This document shows, in pieces, positions 34,398 through 46,783 of a stretch of 64,000 nucleotides of DNA. Under the pieces are notes generated by a model that did no database searches, had not been told where the DNA came from, and saw nothing but the letters and a program-made list of their open reading frames with translations. A program made the position numbers and the translations under genes. Position 1 is the first letter of the stretch. Every line of letters begins with the position of its first letter. Source of the stretch: Trichosphaerium sp. ATCC 40318 (taxonomy: Eukaryota > Discosea > Flabellinia > Trichosidae); the NCBI GenBank assembly GCA_038496445.1, contig JALMLS010000423.1, positions 217,445-281,444 on the forward strand, in the 5' to 3' direction.

Positions 34398-37300
34398 ATG
34401 CTACTGAAGCACGCCTTCCGTAAGTAATTTGTACATAGCTTTCCTTCCATCAATATCCAGAAGGAAAGCAGCACTGTACAAAATCAGAACTTTTACCAAA
34501 CTAAATATTTAATAGCTATATACGCTCTCATATTATTATCAAGCGTTGGAATAGCTTTCAGTGCGATATCACTTGACACAGCAATAAAAAACGCTGTTTT
34601 GTATCACGTTGACGCACCAAGGTAACTCAAAAAACGAGATATTAATCTGATGGGTTTTTTAATGACGTAAAAAGACAGTAAGGGTTGGCGCTTTTGGGTT
34701 TCTCTACGTAATTGACTCTTCTGTTGGTGTCACACGGGCTAACATTCGGTTTTTGGACATAAATAGCGTCAATGGCCAGTACCTATACGAAAATTACGAC
34801 CACGCTGAGGTACACTTTTCAATTGGAACTAAAAAACTCACACTTTTAGAACAAAATTGTCCAAACGATGAATTGTGGTGGAAATTGCCAATCACGTGAT
34901 CTTAAAACAAATGTATTACTCGATACCTTCCGATGGCCTTATGCACCTCCATATACTCGTTTTGTATCTGATGGAACGGTTTTCATTGACCACAGGCACA
35001 ACACAGACCCACCGTCACATCAAAGAGTCAGCGTGTACGTTTCAACAAAAAAAGATAACTCTTCAATTAACACTTTGGGATTTAGGTCTAAGTATCTTAC
35101 AAATGGCACTTTCGACCATCTTTATGGTACTTTTCTAGGTATCAAAGAGTTGTATGCCACACCTAATGAACTCTTACGGTATATACAATCATCATGTTCA
35201 GATAATTCACGTGATTTTTTTAAACGTTTAAAAACATATTAAATTTGCTCTTAGGGTTGTTTACCTTGATGGAACTATTGTAGATTTTAATGGTGATTAT
35301 GACGACAATCAATTCTTTGATCAGCCAGACGAATGCAGTGACATGCCTTGTGTGGATACAACAGATCTCGTATTCGGTATATTTTAATAGACTTTTTTGT
35401 AGTTAGCATCTTAACTTATTCACAATTTTGTGTAGTTATTGATGCTTCTGAAGCCACTTTGGGTAATGAAGGGTGTACTGTTGGAGGTACGTAGTCATAT
35501 TTTTGGGAAGAATGTCTCGTGCTTGTCTAACAATTCCGCAAGGTCAAACCTGTGCAGCGCCTGTAAAAGGTCTTTTTGGAGAATACAACAGAACTTCTTT
35601 TGAAGAATGTTGTGAATTTTATAATTGGGATACGTACTTTACTTTCATCCGGAATGAAGTTGCAGGATTAAAGTTTGGAGAGTATGGTTTTCGTACTGGC
35701 ATTGTTCTTTATCGTGATCAAGGTCATGTATCTCTACCTCTTGGAAGCTACACAAAACAACATTTCTTGAATGAAATGGACAAAATTCGTAGACTTAATA
35801 TTCCTGCTGGGTGTTCAAACGTTTCTTCAGGTAGTAGAAAATAGTTAAAATCTGGAACACTATTGCGTTTTAATTGTTTTTTTATCAGGGCTTGAAGTTG
35901 CACGTGATCTTTTTAAAAAACATGGACGAACAGATAGAAATAACAAAAAGATTGTTGTCAATCAATACGGCAGTGTAAAGTGTAATAATGATGTTTCTGC
36001 ATCAATGATGGTATCAGACATGAGAAACGATGTACGGACTACTTTTACCCTGAAATACAAATTGCATCTCATTTGTACAAACAGGGATTCACAATCCTAT
36101 CGATCGAGATTGGTACTGGATCTACAAGTCTTGGACAAAACACAACATCTGTAAAAAATGCAGATCGACTAGCAGATGTCCTTGATACGTTTTCACATGG
36201 AATTTGCTCAAACGAAGGTAATACAAGTTTTTACTTGGAATGTGCTTACTTTTTTGTTTTACAAAAGGTTCGAATCCATGTGGATCTTCATGCAATGGTA
36301 TCTGTGATTGTGACCTTGCATGTACTTGTACACAAACAATATGTGATGATGCAAATCGTTGTACATACGATGTATGTGAAGGACCTCACAAGGGATGTAC
36401 ATTTAATCCGCTGCCAATTTTTCCTAACTTTTCGCCTTCTATACACTGTAAGTTCACTGAATCACTCCTTTCTTCTCTTGAATTAATATTCGAATCTTAA
36501 GGTGGCAATGCAGAGTACTGTAAACCTGATTCTACTGCTCATAGGGTTGAGACAGAGTTTATGGCTCCTCCTTATGAAGGTACTTACATTGGAACAGATT
36601 GTATTGCGCATACACCTGTGGACTGTGACCCTTCATGTGAATCTTCAGATGTATGCACTACTAGTTGGTGTGATATTACAACAGGACAATGTGTTACTGA
36701 GAAAAGAGAACCAGGTTAATCAATATCTACTTTTTTTTGGACATCCTATTAACACATCATAGGTGCATTGAGCTTTGGTTGCCTAGAACGAGACCCACTA
36801 AACTTATTTTATTGTGAGGCTTCTGCAATGCCACTAGCCAGCTTCAGGGGATGTGCATCGAAACGCCTCAATGATGTACGTCAATGTAAATCACTCAAAC
36901 CAAACTGAACTTGATTTAAAATCTTCACTATTCTCACTGTACTCTATTGTTGGTAGATATGTTCCGAAAACATTCCTGAATGTACCACTTATGCCGAAGA
37001 TCTTGTTAGTTGGCATCTAGTTCCTTTCACTATCCCTGAAGCTCCAGGACAAACTTTTATGAATCCAGAATGTCTTTATGAACCATTACCAGCTTGTTAT
37101 CAAATCGTTGCTCCAAAACCAGCACCAACAGCTCCACCAACATTACCACCTCCCTCAGAACCTCCCTCCGAACCTCCAACAGAACAAGCGTTCGAACCTA
37201 CCTCAACAAACGCAACGAGCGCATTGGAGGGACCTTCTGGTATCTCAAACCGTAAGCAACTGAAACAACAAAATATTCAATACTTGACTCGTTTCTAATC

Positions 37301-38689
37301 ACCTTCTTAGTTGCATGGATACTACCAATAGTGATTGTGGCTCTTTTATTAATTGCAATTTGTGTTGGGATATTGTTGTGGTATTTTTGTTGTTACTCAA
37401 GGAAGTACAAGGTCCAAGAGTCATATGCGACAGCGACAGGAAATAAAGATTATGTTGATATGGGCAATCTGCCAAATAACGCACCTCAAGCTGAAGGTCT
37501 TCTGAAATATAGTGATCTCAAACTTGGAAAAGAAATTGGTACGAAGCCAATTACTAGCCTAAAAGAAACAAATTTACTCAACAATTAATCAAACTCTCAG
37601 TGAACTTGTCACGTGATTGTTGAATTTTATTGAATTTTTCGTTTTGTTTTTGCTTGTTTGCCTTACAGTTTGAACAGGTTCTGGTAGTTTTGGAAGTGTA
37701 TTGAAAGGTATGTACAAAGGAAAGGAAGTTGCGATAAAAGTGTCAACAACTGGAAACGAAGACAATCAAAGCTTTTTAAGAGAAGTATGTACAATTCAAC
37801 AATCTACTTGTGTATGTTACTCACTCCTGTAATAGGTTGAAGTAAATCTTAATCTTCCACCACATCCAAATATAGTTGGTACTGTAGGTATGTGTTTAAA
37901 TGATGGTAAACCGATACTTGTATTGGAGTTCATGGCAAATGGATCATTGTCAGAGTTGTATGAGAAAAAAAAATCAGACTTCACTTTCGCAGAGATACAA
38001 CAATATCTTGTTTCAATAGCTTGTGGCATGACATTCCTTCATGCAAATAGTATTGTTCACAGAGATTTGGCTTGTAGAAATGTACGACAACAGCATTATA
38101 TCTTTTTTCTTACTTACTTCAATGTAGATCCTTGTACGCACTTATACTTCAATGAAGGCAAACTAAATTTAACCTCTTATTTCACTCTAGTTATCAAGCA
38201 ATAACATAACCAAAATAAGTGATTTTGGCATGTCAAGGTGAGCGATTACACGGAACATATCATGTTGTTTCACGATATTGTACAACAAATAACATGTTTG
38301 ATCTAGAAAATCAGCTTTGGAAGGAGGACCAAATGAAACAGTAACAAATATCGGTCCAATCAGATGGATGGCTCCAGAATCAATATCTCTCCTTTACGAA
38401 ACAGCTAGTGATGTACAATTAACATACATCAAGACACGTTCTAACTGTATATCAGGTATGGTCATTTGGAATGCTTTCTTGGGAACTTATTAAAAGGACA
38501 ACACCGTTCGGTGAAATAAGAGATCTATTTGATCTTGCTGTCAAAATCAGAGATGAAGGACATACACCAGAAGTTGATAATATTCATCCACATTGGATAA
38601 ATTTGATGGAAGCTTGTTGGAAGTTTAATACATCTGATCGACCAACATTTGAACACATTGAACAAACCATAGCCAACTTAGAAGAATAG
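34398..38689 (+). CDS. Receptor tyrosine kinase with vWA-type ectodomain, copy 2 (N-terminal lesions)
   Basis: Same layout as the upstream copy. ATG 34398, vWA-like region (DLVFVIDASEATLGNEGC, about 35370-35485), Cys-rich modules, Pro-rich stalk (APTAPPTLPPPSEPPSEPP), membrane span WILPIVIVALLLIAICVGIL (about 37320-37378), and an intact tyrosine kinase (GSGSFGSV, VAIKV, HRDLACRN at about 38060, DFGMSR, PIRWMAPES, VWSFGMLSWEL), ending at 38689. The juxtamembrane has NKDYVDMGN, a YxxM motif of the PI3K-SH2 docking type. Two defects lie near the start. Exon 2 has one extra T at about 34490 and one base fewer at about 34612 than copies 1 and 3, putting stops in frame between them. The intron-2 acceptor is TTTCTC where copy 1 has TTTCAG. 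The N-terminus may be nonfunctional or initiate elsewhere; base-call errors could explain the indels. Confidence 0.75.
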
Positions 38690-39304
38690 AAACAACACAA
38701 AGAATCTTCATTGGATTTCTCCATAATTTAATAAACCAGACATTACAACGAGCTTTTTTCAAGATCATACTGTTCCAAAGCCAAACCAAAAGAAAGTAGA
38801 ACATTCTGGTTTCTTCGCAAACTTGCTTGTGACTGACAATTTTGTACCCATACTACTTTTACAAGTTAGTGGCATAATCTCCTTTCAAGTATCAATAATT
38901 GAAAAGACAGGGTAATAAATGCTGCTTAGCGCAACAAGTATGTTACATCACGTGCTTGCTGATAGTTAGAATAATGGTTGCTCCAGCTAGGCAACTAATA
39001 CGCGATTGTTTGGGAGGAAAGACAACGTCTTAGTGGCTATCAATAGCACACTAATGTCGTGTATATTTGTACATAAAAGACTACAGTTGTGCGAATTACA
39101 TTATGTAAAGATATGAATTTTTTTTGAAAAGAACAAAATGAAGATTGCAAGGTGTTGATATTAGCCAGTTTAATCGTGTTAATGTGTCTTCTGTTGATTC
39201 CATAGTTGAGATCCAGTCTCACAAATTCAAACGCTAGCAGCGGCGTTTGAAATGGTGACATATTCATCCTAATAGTTGAACGAAAAATGGCCAACAAGCA
39301 CTTC
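38690..39304. other. Spacer between receptor kinase copies 2 and 3
   Basis: 3' flank of copy 2 with no gene recognised. The first 300 bp resemble the spacer after copy 1. Confidence 0.55.
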
Positions 39305-39480
39305 CGATGTTTGCAAAAGTTCTCTGTTCAAGTGTTCGTCTATCAGATGCATTGAACTCCAATAAACTTCCATCACATTTATCCAATGTGAATGAATGTA
39401 GCACGTGTCCTTCATCTTTTGATCTTAAGAGTAAGGTAACAGATAAAACAGGTCTTTTACTTCACCGAAAGAGTTCACGT
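39305..39480 (-). pseudogene. Second inverted kinase C-lobe fragment, more decayed
   Basis: Nucleotide-level counterpart of the fragment at 34110-34314, at the same position in front of copy 3. It shares runs such as CATCACATTTATCCAATGTG and the segment ending TTCACCGAAAGAGTTCACGTG, but carries several indels and an internal deletion so that no frame survives. It shows that the inverted fragment was duplicated together with the receptor gene. Confidence 0.75.
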
Positions 39481-39561
39481 GCTTTTTCGTTAAGTTAAGT
39501 CAATTAGAAAAGGTTAATCATTTTAGTAAATTTATTCCAGTACTGACCGCTACCTTCTTTA

Positions 39562-42500
39562 ATGCTACTGAAGCACGCCTTCCGTAAGTAATTTGTACGT
39601 ACTTTCCTTCCATCAATATCCAGAAGGAAAGCAGCACTGTACAAAATCGGTACTGTACAAAACTAAATATTTAATAGCTTTATACGCTCTCATATTATTA
39701 TCAAGCGTTGGAATAGCTTTGAGTGCGGTATCCCTTGACTCAGCAATAAAAAATGCTGTTTTGTATCACGTTGACGCCACCAAGGTAACTCAAAAAACGA
39801 GATATTAATTTTACGGTTTTTAATGATGTAAAAAGACAGTTCGGGTTGGCGCTTTTGGGTTTCTCTATATTATCGACTCTTCTGTTGGTTTCTTAGAGTC
39901 TAATATTCAGTTTTTGGATGAAAGTAGCAGACGTGAGCAGTATCTACACGAAAAATACGATCATAATGAGGTACACTTTTTAATTGGAACCTAAAAAACT
40001 CACAACCTTTAGAGAAAAATTGTCCAAACAATGAATTGTGGTGGAACGTGCCAATCACGTGATCTTAAAACAAATGTATTACTCGATACCTTCCGATGGC
40101 CTTATGCACCTCCATATACTCGTTTTGTATCTGATGGAACGGTTTTCATTGACCACAGGCACAACACAGATCCGCCGTCACATCAACGAGTCAGCGTGTA
40201 AGTTCCTGAAAAAAAAAAATTGATAAACGTATTGACCAGCCTTTGGATTTAGGTCTAAGTATATCACAAACGGCACTTTCGACCATCTTTATGGTACTTT
40301 TCTAGGTATCAAAGAGTTGTATGCCACACCTAATGAACTCTTACGGTACAAACCAATTCATCAGTGTTCAGATAATTCACGTGATTTTTTTATGCAAAAA
40401 AAAATTATTAAATTTGCTCTTAGGGTTGTTTACCTTGATGGAACTATTGTAGATTTTAATGGTGATTATGACGACGATCAATTCTTTGATCAGCAACCAG
40501 ACGAGTGCAGTGATATGCCTTGTGTGGATACAACAGATCTCGTATTCGGTATATTTTAATAGACTTTTTTGTAGTTAGCATCTTAACTTATTCACAATTT
40601 TGTGTAGTTATTGATGCTTCTGAAGCCACTTTGGGTAATGAAGGGTGTACTGTTGGAGGTACTTAGTCATGTTTTTGGAAGGAAGGTTTAACAATTTCGC
40701 AAGGTCAAACATGTGGAGCGCCTGTAAAAGGTCTTTTTGGAGAATACAACAGAACTTCTTTTGAAGAATGTTGCGAGTTCTATAATTGGGATACATACTT
40801 TACTTTCATAAGAAACGAAATTGCAGGATTAAAGTTTGGAGAGTATGGTTTTCGTACTGGCATTGTTCTTTATCGTGATCAAGGTCATGTATCTCTACCT
40901 CTTGGAAGCTACACAAAACAACATTTCTTGAATGAAATGGACAAAATTCGTAGACTTAATATTCCTGCTGGATGTTCAAACGTTTCTTCAGGTAGTACAT
41001 TAGTTACAAAATAAGTGCTGCAATTGTTGTTTTTTTTTGAATACTTAGTTGTTTATCAGGGCTTGAAGTTGCACGTGATCTTTTTAAAAAACATGGTCGA
41101 ACAGATAGAAATAACAAAAAGATTGTTGTCAATCAATACGGCAGTGTAAAGTGTAATAATGATGTTTCTGCGTCAATGATGGCATCAGACATGAGAAATG
41201 ATGTACGGACTACTTTTACCCGAAATACAAATTGCATCTCATTTGTACAAACAGGGATTCACAATCCTATCGATCGAGATTGGTACTGGATCTACAAGTC
41301 TTGGACAAAATACAACATCTGTAAAAAATGCAGATCGACTAGCAGATGTCCTTGATACGTTTTCACGTGGAATTTGCTCAAACGAAGGTAATACAAGATT
41401 TTCTCTTGAAATGTGCTTACTTTTTTGTTTTACAAAAGGTTCGAATCCATGTGGATCTTCATGCAATGGTATCTGTGATTGTGACCTTGCATGTACTTGT
41501 ACACAAACAATATGTGATGATGCAAATCGTTGTACAGAAGATATATGCGAAGGACCTCACAAGGGATGTACATTTAATCCGCTTCCAATTTTTCCTAACT
41601 TTTCGCCTTCTATACACTGTAAGTTCACTATATCACTCCTTTCTTCTCTTGAATTAATATTCGAATCTTAAGGTGGCAACGAAGAGTACTGTAAACCTGA
41701 TTCTACTGCTCATAGGGCTGAAGTAACGTTTTTTGCTCCTCCTTTTACACGTAATTACATTGGAACAGATTGTATTGCCCATACACCTATGGACTGTGAC
41801 CCTTCATGTGAATCTTCAGATGTATGCACTACTAGTTGGTGTGATATTACAACAGGACAATGTGTAACTGAGAAAAGAGAACCAGGTTAATCAATATCTA
41901 CTTTTATTTTGTTTTTAACATTTTTACCAGGCGCATTGAGCTTTGGTTGCCTAGAACACGATCCACAAAATTTATATTATTGTGAGCCTTCTGCATTTCC
42001 ACTAGGAACCTTCAGGGGATGTGCATCGAGGCTTCTTAATAATGTACGTCAACATAACTCTCACTCAAATCAAACTGAACTTGACCAACAAATTGTTTAC
42101 TATATTACATTTCTTGCACTCATTTTGACTATTTCTCGTGCTAATTTTTGTAGATATGTTCTGAAAACATTCCTGAATGTACCACTTATGCTGAAGATCT
42201 TGTTAGTTGGCATCTAGTTCCTTTCACTATCCCTGAAGCTCCAGGACAAACTTTTATGAATCCAGAATGTCTTTATGAACCATTACCAGCTTGTTATCAA
42301 ATCGTTGCTCCAAAACCAGCACCAACAGCTCCACCAACATTACCACCTCCCTCAGAACCTACCTCAGAACCCCCAACAGAACAAGCGTTCGAACCTACCT
42401 CAACAAACGCAACGAGCGCATTGGAGGGACCTTCTGGTATCTCAAACCGTAAGCAACTGAAACAACAAAATATTCAATACTTGACTTGTTTCTAATCACC

Positions 42501-43931
42501 TTCTTAGTTGCATGGATACTACCAATAGTGATTGTGGCTCTTTTATTCATTGTAATTTGTGTTGGGATATTGTTGTGGTATTTTTGTTGTCACTCAAGGA
42601 AGTACAAGGTCCAAGAGTCTTTTATTGCAACAAATAAAGATTATGTTGATATGGGCAATCTACCAAATAACGCGCCTCAAGCTGAAGGTCTTCTGAAATA
42701 TAGTGATCTCACACTTGGAAAAGAAATTGGTACAAAGCCAATTATTAGCCTAAAAGAAACAAATTTACTCAACAATTAATCAAACTCTCAGTGAACTTCA
42801 CGTGATTTGATTTTGATCAATTTGAATTTTCATTTTTTTTCCTAGTTTACCTACGGTTCTTTTTGTTTTGTTCTTTTTCTTGCCTTACAGTTTGAACAGG
42901 TTCTGGGAGTTTCGGAAGTGTATTGAAAGGTATGTACAAAGGAAAGGAAGTTGCGATAAAAGTGTCAACAACTGGAAACGAAGACAATCAAAGCTTTTTA
43001 AGAGAAGTATGTACAATACAACAATCTACTTGTTATGTTATTCACTCCTGTTATAGGTTGAAGTAAATCTTAATCTTCCACCACATCCAAATATAGTTGG
43101 TACTGTAGGTATGTGTCTGAATGATGGTAAACCGATACTTGTATTGGAGTTCATGGCAAACGGATCATTGTCAGAGTTGTATGAGAAAAAAAAATCAGAC
43201 TTCACTTTCGCAGAGATACAACAATATCTTGTTTCAATAGCTTGTGGTATGACATTCCTACATGCAAATAGTATTGTTCATAGAGATTTGGCTTGTAGAA
43301 ACGTACGACAAAAACAAACTTGTACTTATCTTTCCTTCTTTTTCTTACTTACTTCAATGTAGATTCTTGTACGCACTTACACTTCAATGAAGACAACTAA
43401 AGTTAACCTCTCATTTTTACTCTAGTTATCAAGCAATAACGTAACCAAAATAAGCGATTTTGGCATGTCAAGGTGAGCGATTACACTAAAACGTAACAGC
43501 ATGTTTCTGATTCGCGATTATTGTACAAAAAATAATATGTTTGACTAGAAAATCAGCATTGGAAGGAGGACCAAATGAAACAGTAACAAATATTGGTCCG
43601 ATCAGATGGATGGCTCCAGAATCAATATCTCTCCTTTACGAAACAGCTAGTGATGTACAATTAACATACATCAAGACACGTACTAACTGTATATTAGGTA
43701 TGGTCATTTGGAATGCTTTCTTGGGAGCTTATTAAAAGAACAACACCTTTCGGTGAAATAAGAGATCTATTTGATCTTGCTGTCAAAATCAGAGATGAAG
43801 GACATACACCAGAAGTCGATAATATTCATCCACATTGGATAAATTTGATGGAAGCTTGTTGGAAGTTTAATACATCTGATAGGCCAACATTTGAACACAT
43901 TGAACAAACAATAGCCAACTTAGAAGAATAG
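39562..43931 (+). CDS. Receptor tyrosine kinase with vWA-type ectodomain, copy 3
   Basis: Third tandem copy from ATG 39562. Exon 2 is in frame (GKQHCTKSVLYKTKYL), unlike in copy 2. vWA-like region: DLVFVIDASEATLGNEGC (about 40540-40660), YNWDTYFTFIRNEIAGLKFG, NNKKIVVNQYGS, FTILSIEIGTGSTSLGQ. Cys-rich modules, Pro-rich stalk, membrane span WILPIVIVALLFIVICVGIL (about 42517-42573), juxtamembrane NKDYVDMGN (YxxM docking motif), then an intact kinase: GSGSFGSV, VAIKV, HRDLACRN (about 43285), SDFGMSR, PIRWMAPES, VWSFGMLSWEL, ending TIANLEE at 43931. As in copy 2 the intron-2 acceptor AG seen in copy 1 is replaced (TTTCTC), so the third exon may be skipped or spliced differently. The stop codon falls inside a short tandem duplication that continues to 43984. 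Confidence 0.8.
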
Positions 43932-43984
43932 AAACAACCACAAGCAATAATAGCGAATTTAGAAAAAATAGAAGCAACCACACA
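43905..43984 (+). repeat. Short tandem duplication over the copy-3 stop codon
   Basis: The segment ACAATAGCCAACTTAGAAGA plus ATAGAAACAACCACAA (about 43908-43944) is repeated imperfectly as GCAATAATAGCGAATTTAGA plus AAAAATAGAAGCAACCACACA (about 43945-43984). Copies 1 and 2 lack the second unit. Confidence 0.7.
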
Positions 43985-44332
43985 AAGAATCTTCATCGAA
44001 GATTTCTCCGTAATTTAATAAAAAATTTTGCACGAACTCGTAGCACGTGACCAGTAACTCGAGGTTTTTTCTAAACAACATTTTTTAATTGTGTATTATG
44101 TGGAGTAGATACTATATGAGCGGACGAAACACTTTTGAATAAAAAAACTGATTAATTTAAGTTTACGAAACAAACATATCTGTTTGTACGGTTTTACATC
44201 TCCTCATCTTGCATGTATGCACCCAAGAAACCAGGATCAGCGCCTAAAAATACGTATAAGTGGTAATTACTTAACCCAAAGTGGAAGACTTTTAATCAAT
44301 AAGAGGCGCATGTCGCATAGTGTTAAAAAAAA

Positions 44333-46783
44333 TCACGTACTCTTCGCAGGAGTAGGTTTTTTTGTAACAAAGTACTGTTGGTATTTTGACCCAGGACAAC
44401 TCTTCCTCAAGTATAAGGCATCGCGAACTTTATTACTCAAGAAAGTTGGCAAATTTCCCTAGGAGACAAACCGTTAGCAACAGAGTAAAAAAAAATGAGA
44501 TAATTCAAGTACTTACTTTTACTGCTACTTTTCCTTTTGGCGTCCTCAAAGAATACCCTGTTTGATCTATTCGCAAACCAATCAGCTGAGCGTATTGCAC
44601 ATATATATTTGCGTAGTCTCCATTGATGGACTGTTAAACAACGTACCAGAGTTTGCCATAATACGTTGATGTGTAACATTTTGATTACGATCAACTTTAG
44701 ATATTGTGAAAGGTGTCTGTCTGGCAGTACTGCTAGATAATCGAACAAGAAAAGTTCCTTTCTTTTCCTCAAGTAAAAGCTGTTCTGCATCTTCTTTTGA
44801 AATATCACCAAAGTACCATCTAATTAAAACCAAGTAAGAAAAAAGAAGTTTTGTGCTCATCGTACTTTTGCTTCACTGTGGCCATTATACGTTGCATAAA
44901 TTTATCATTCAAAGGCCCAAATCTATCTAAAAGATCTCCTAAATCTTGAGCTTTTACTGTTAGATCACCCATGTGATCTTTTTTTGCTAAACAGCAAATA
45001 TTAGCCAAAGAAAAAAAAAAGACTGGTAGTGCACTTACCTAATAATTCCAAAAGTATTTTATACTCTGTCTCTGATGGATCTCTGAATGCAGAAGATGTA
45101 ACAACAACCTTTGCTAGACCTTTAACGAATTTTCTAAACACTACAGACGTCTATAAAGACTTTGTTAGATACAACAAAGCGAGGGAGAATAGCAAAAAAA
45201 AAAGGAATACCTCCGCTTGGAAGTTTTCCATCCAAAATTTCTGTCCTGCTTCATCTTCAATTGTACATTTGATCATAGCAGTTTGTAGTGATGGTATTAA
45301 ATCGTCAAAAGAAGGTCTTTCTGCAGCATCATGCTATAGGCAATTAATCTCATTCAAAAAAAAAAAAAAGGAAAAAGAAAAGAGTTGTAACCGTACTGCC
45401 CAACTTTGTTTAATAATCTCTGCGATATGCACAGGTACTACTCTATCATCAATCTTAGGACGTTCCTAGATAAACGTGAGATCATTTATAAATGCGACAA
45501 GTCAGAAAAACCCGTACATATTTGGCAACAGAGTCTTTAAATGTATTGAAATCCCTCGAATCATGGAAAGGTGCTCGTTTAGCAAATAAATGATAAACAC
45601 AAACAGCCCAACCATATACATCAGCTTTTGCTGTGATTATAGTAGCGCGATCAATGACTTCTGGAGATAAATAACGGAACTACTTAGACGTTAGCTCCAC
45701 GCCAGAAAACGAAATTTTTTTAAGTTACCTCTGTTGCTGTTAAGGTTGATCTATCTTTCTCTGTTTGTTTATGATCACCAGTGATACTTGCTGATAAATC
45801 AGCTATTTTAACACGCCATGCTTTATTTACTAATAAAGTATTCGGTTGAACATTTTTATGAATGACAGGAGGAATAGAGCAATGAAGCCAATTGAGACCC
45901 TACAACAACCATATTTTGTAAGTTTTTTTTCTCTTAATTTTCTGGTTTATACCTGAGCTATATCCATAGCCATACGCATCCGTTGGTGTATTTCTAAGTC
46001 GTCGCCATGTGCCTATAACTGATGTTAACGAATCATTAATTTTAAGTGTCATTGACGCTCAATACAATCACTAAAAATACATACCTGCAATACTTCACTG
46101 AGAGTTCCTCTTTCAGCGTATTCTGTTACAATGGCATAATGACCATCTTCAAAACAACATCCCATGAATAAGACGACGTTTGGATGGCGTAAGTGCCTAA
46201 AAGAATCAGTTTAAAGGTTTTCTAAATTAACTGGGTGTTGTGGGAGTCAATTTTGCTGTTTGTGCTTACACTAGTACGCTAACTTCACTATGAAATGCGT
46301 CCAATTGCTTTTGGGACAGATTGGTTTGGGACAATTTCTTAATAGCAACATCTTTGCCTCTGCAGCTGCCTTTCCAGTACTCCCCGACAGTGTCCTTACT
46401 TATTCGGGTAAGGTATTCAAGTTCATCTGTAGGAGGTTAGATATGTTAAAATTATACTCGTATCGATTTTTACTGCATTCTGAACGCCATTGGACGCAGT
46501 GCGCAGTACAAATGATTATTTTTTTGGCACAAGTACCTTTTTCTATCTCTAGAGTGTCTAGTTGACCTTCTTTCAACATAACTGCCGATTGTGACGCATC
46601 AATACCGGTGCCTTCTTCAGAACCTTCGATTTTATCTTCTTCGTCTTCTATTATCATATTCAGAGTGTCATTTAACCGTGTAACTACGTCTTTGATCTTT
46701 GAGCGTATTTCATCGCTCTTTAACCCCTGACGCTGAAATATATCCTTCAAGGTCTGTTTAGTCGCTTTTTCTAAGCGAGCCAT
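44333..46783 (-). CDS. SHK-type protein: kinase-like domain plus C-terminal SH2, probable pseudokinase
   Basis: ATG 46783 starts MARLEKATKQTLKDIF, an N-terminal helical region. The kinase-like domain follows: DELEYLTRISKDTVGEYWKG (the Gly loop lacks its first two glycines), VAIKKL, HPNVVLFMGCCFEDGHYAI, WLHCSIPPVIHKNVQPNTLL (about 45890-45830), IADLSAS, RYLSPEV, ADVYGWAVCVYHLF and ERPSFDDL. HRD is replaced by HKN and DFG by DLS, so the catalytic aspartate is absent. The C-terminal SH2 domain begins WYFGDISKEDAEQLLLEE and has the phosphotyrosine-binding GTFLVRLSS (FLVR arginine present, about 44755). It continues through DYANIYVQYAQLIGL, with a last exon near 44460-44333 ending TPAKST. Kinase then SH2 is the order of dictyostelid SHK kinases. 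One exon join inside the SH2 (about 44640) is unclear. Its position next to three receptor tyrosine kinases suggests a link but does not prove one. Confidence 0.75.

Noticed and set aside
36265-36285. GGTTCGAATCC, resembling a tRNA T-loop (also at about 31411 and 41440 in related form)
   Set aside because: It lies in the receptor kinase exon coding GSNPCGSS, recurs in the paralogues, and no acceptor stem or anticodon arm is present.
29573-43931. Idea that the 5-kb tandem unit is a transposable element
   Set aside because: Units hold one multi-exon receptor gene each, with no terminal repeats, transposase or target-site duplication; segmental tandem duplication explains it.
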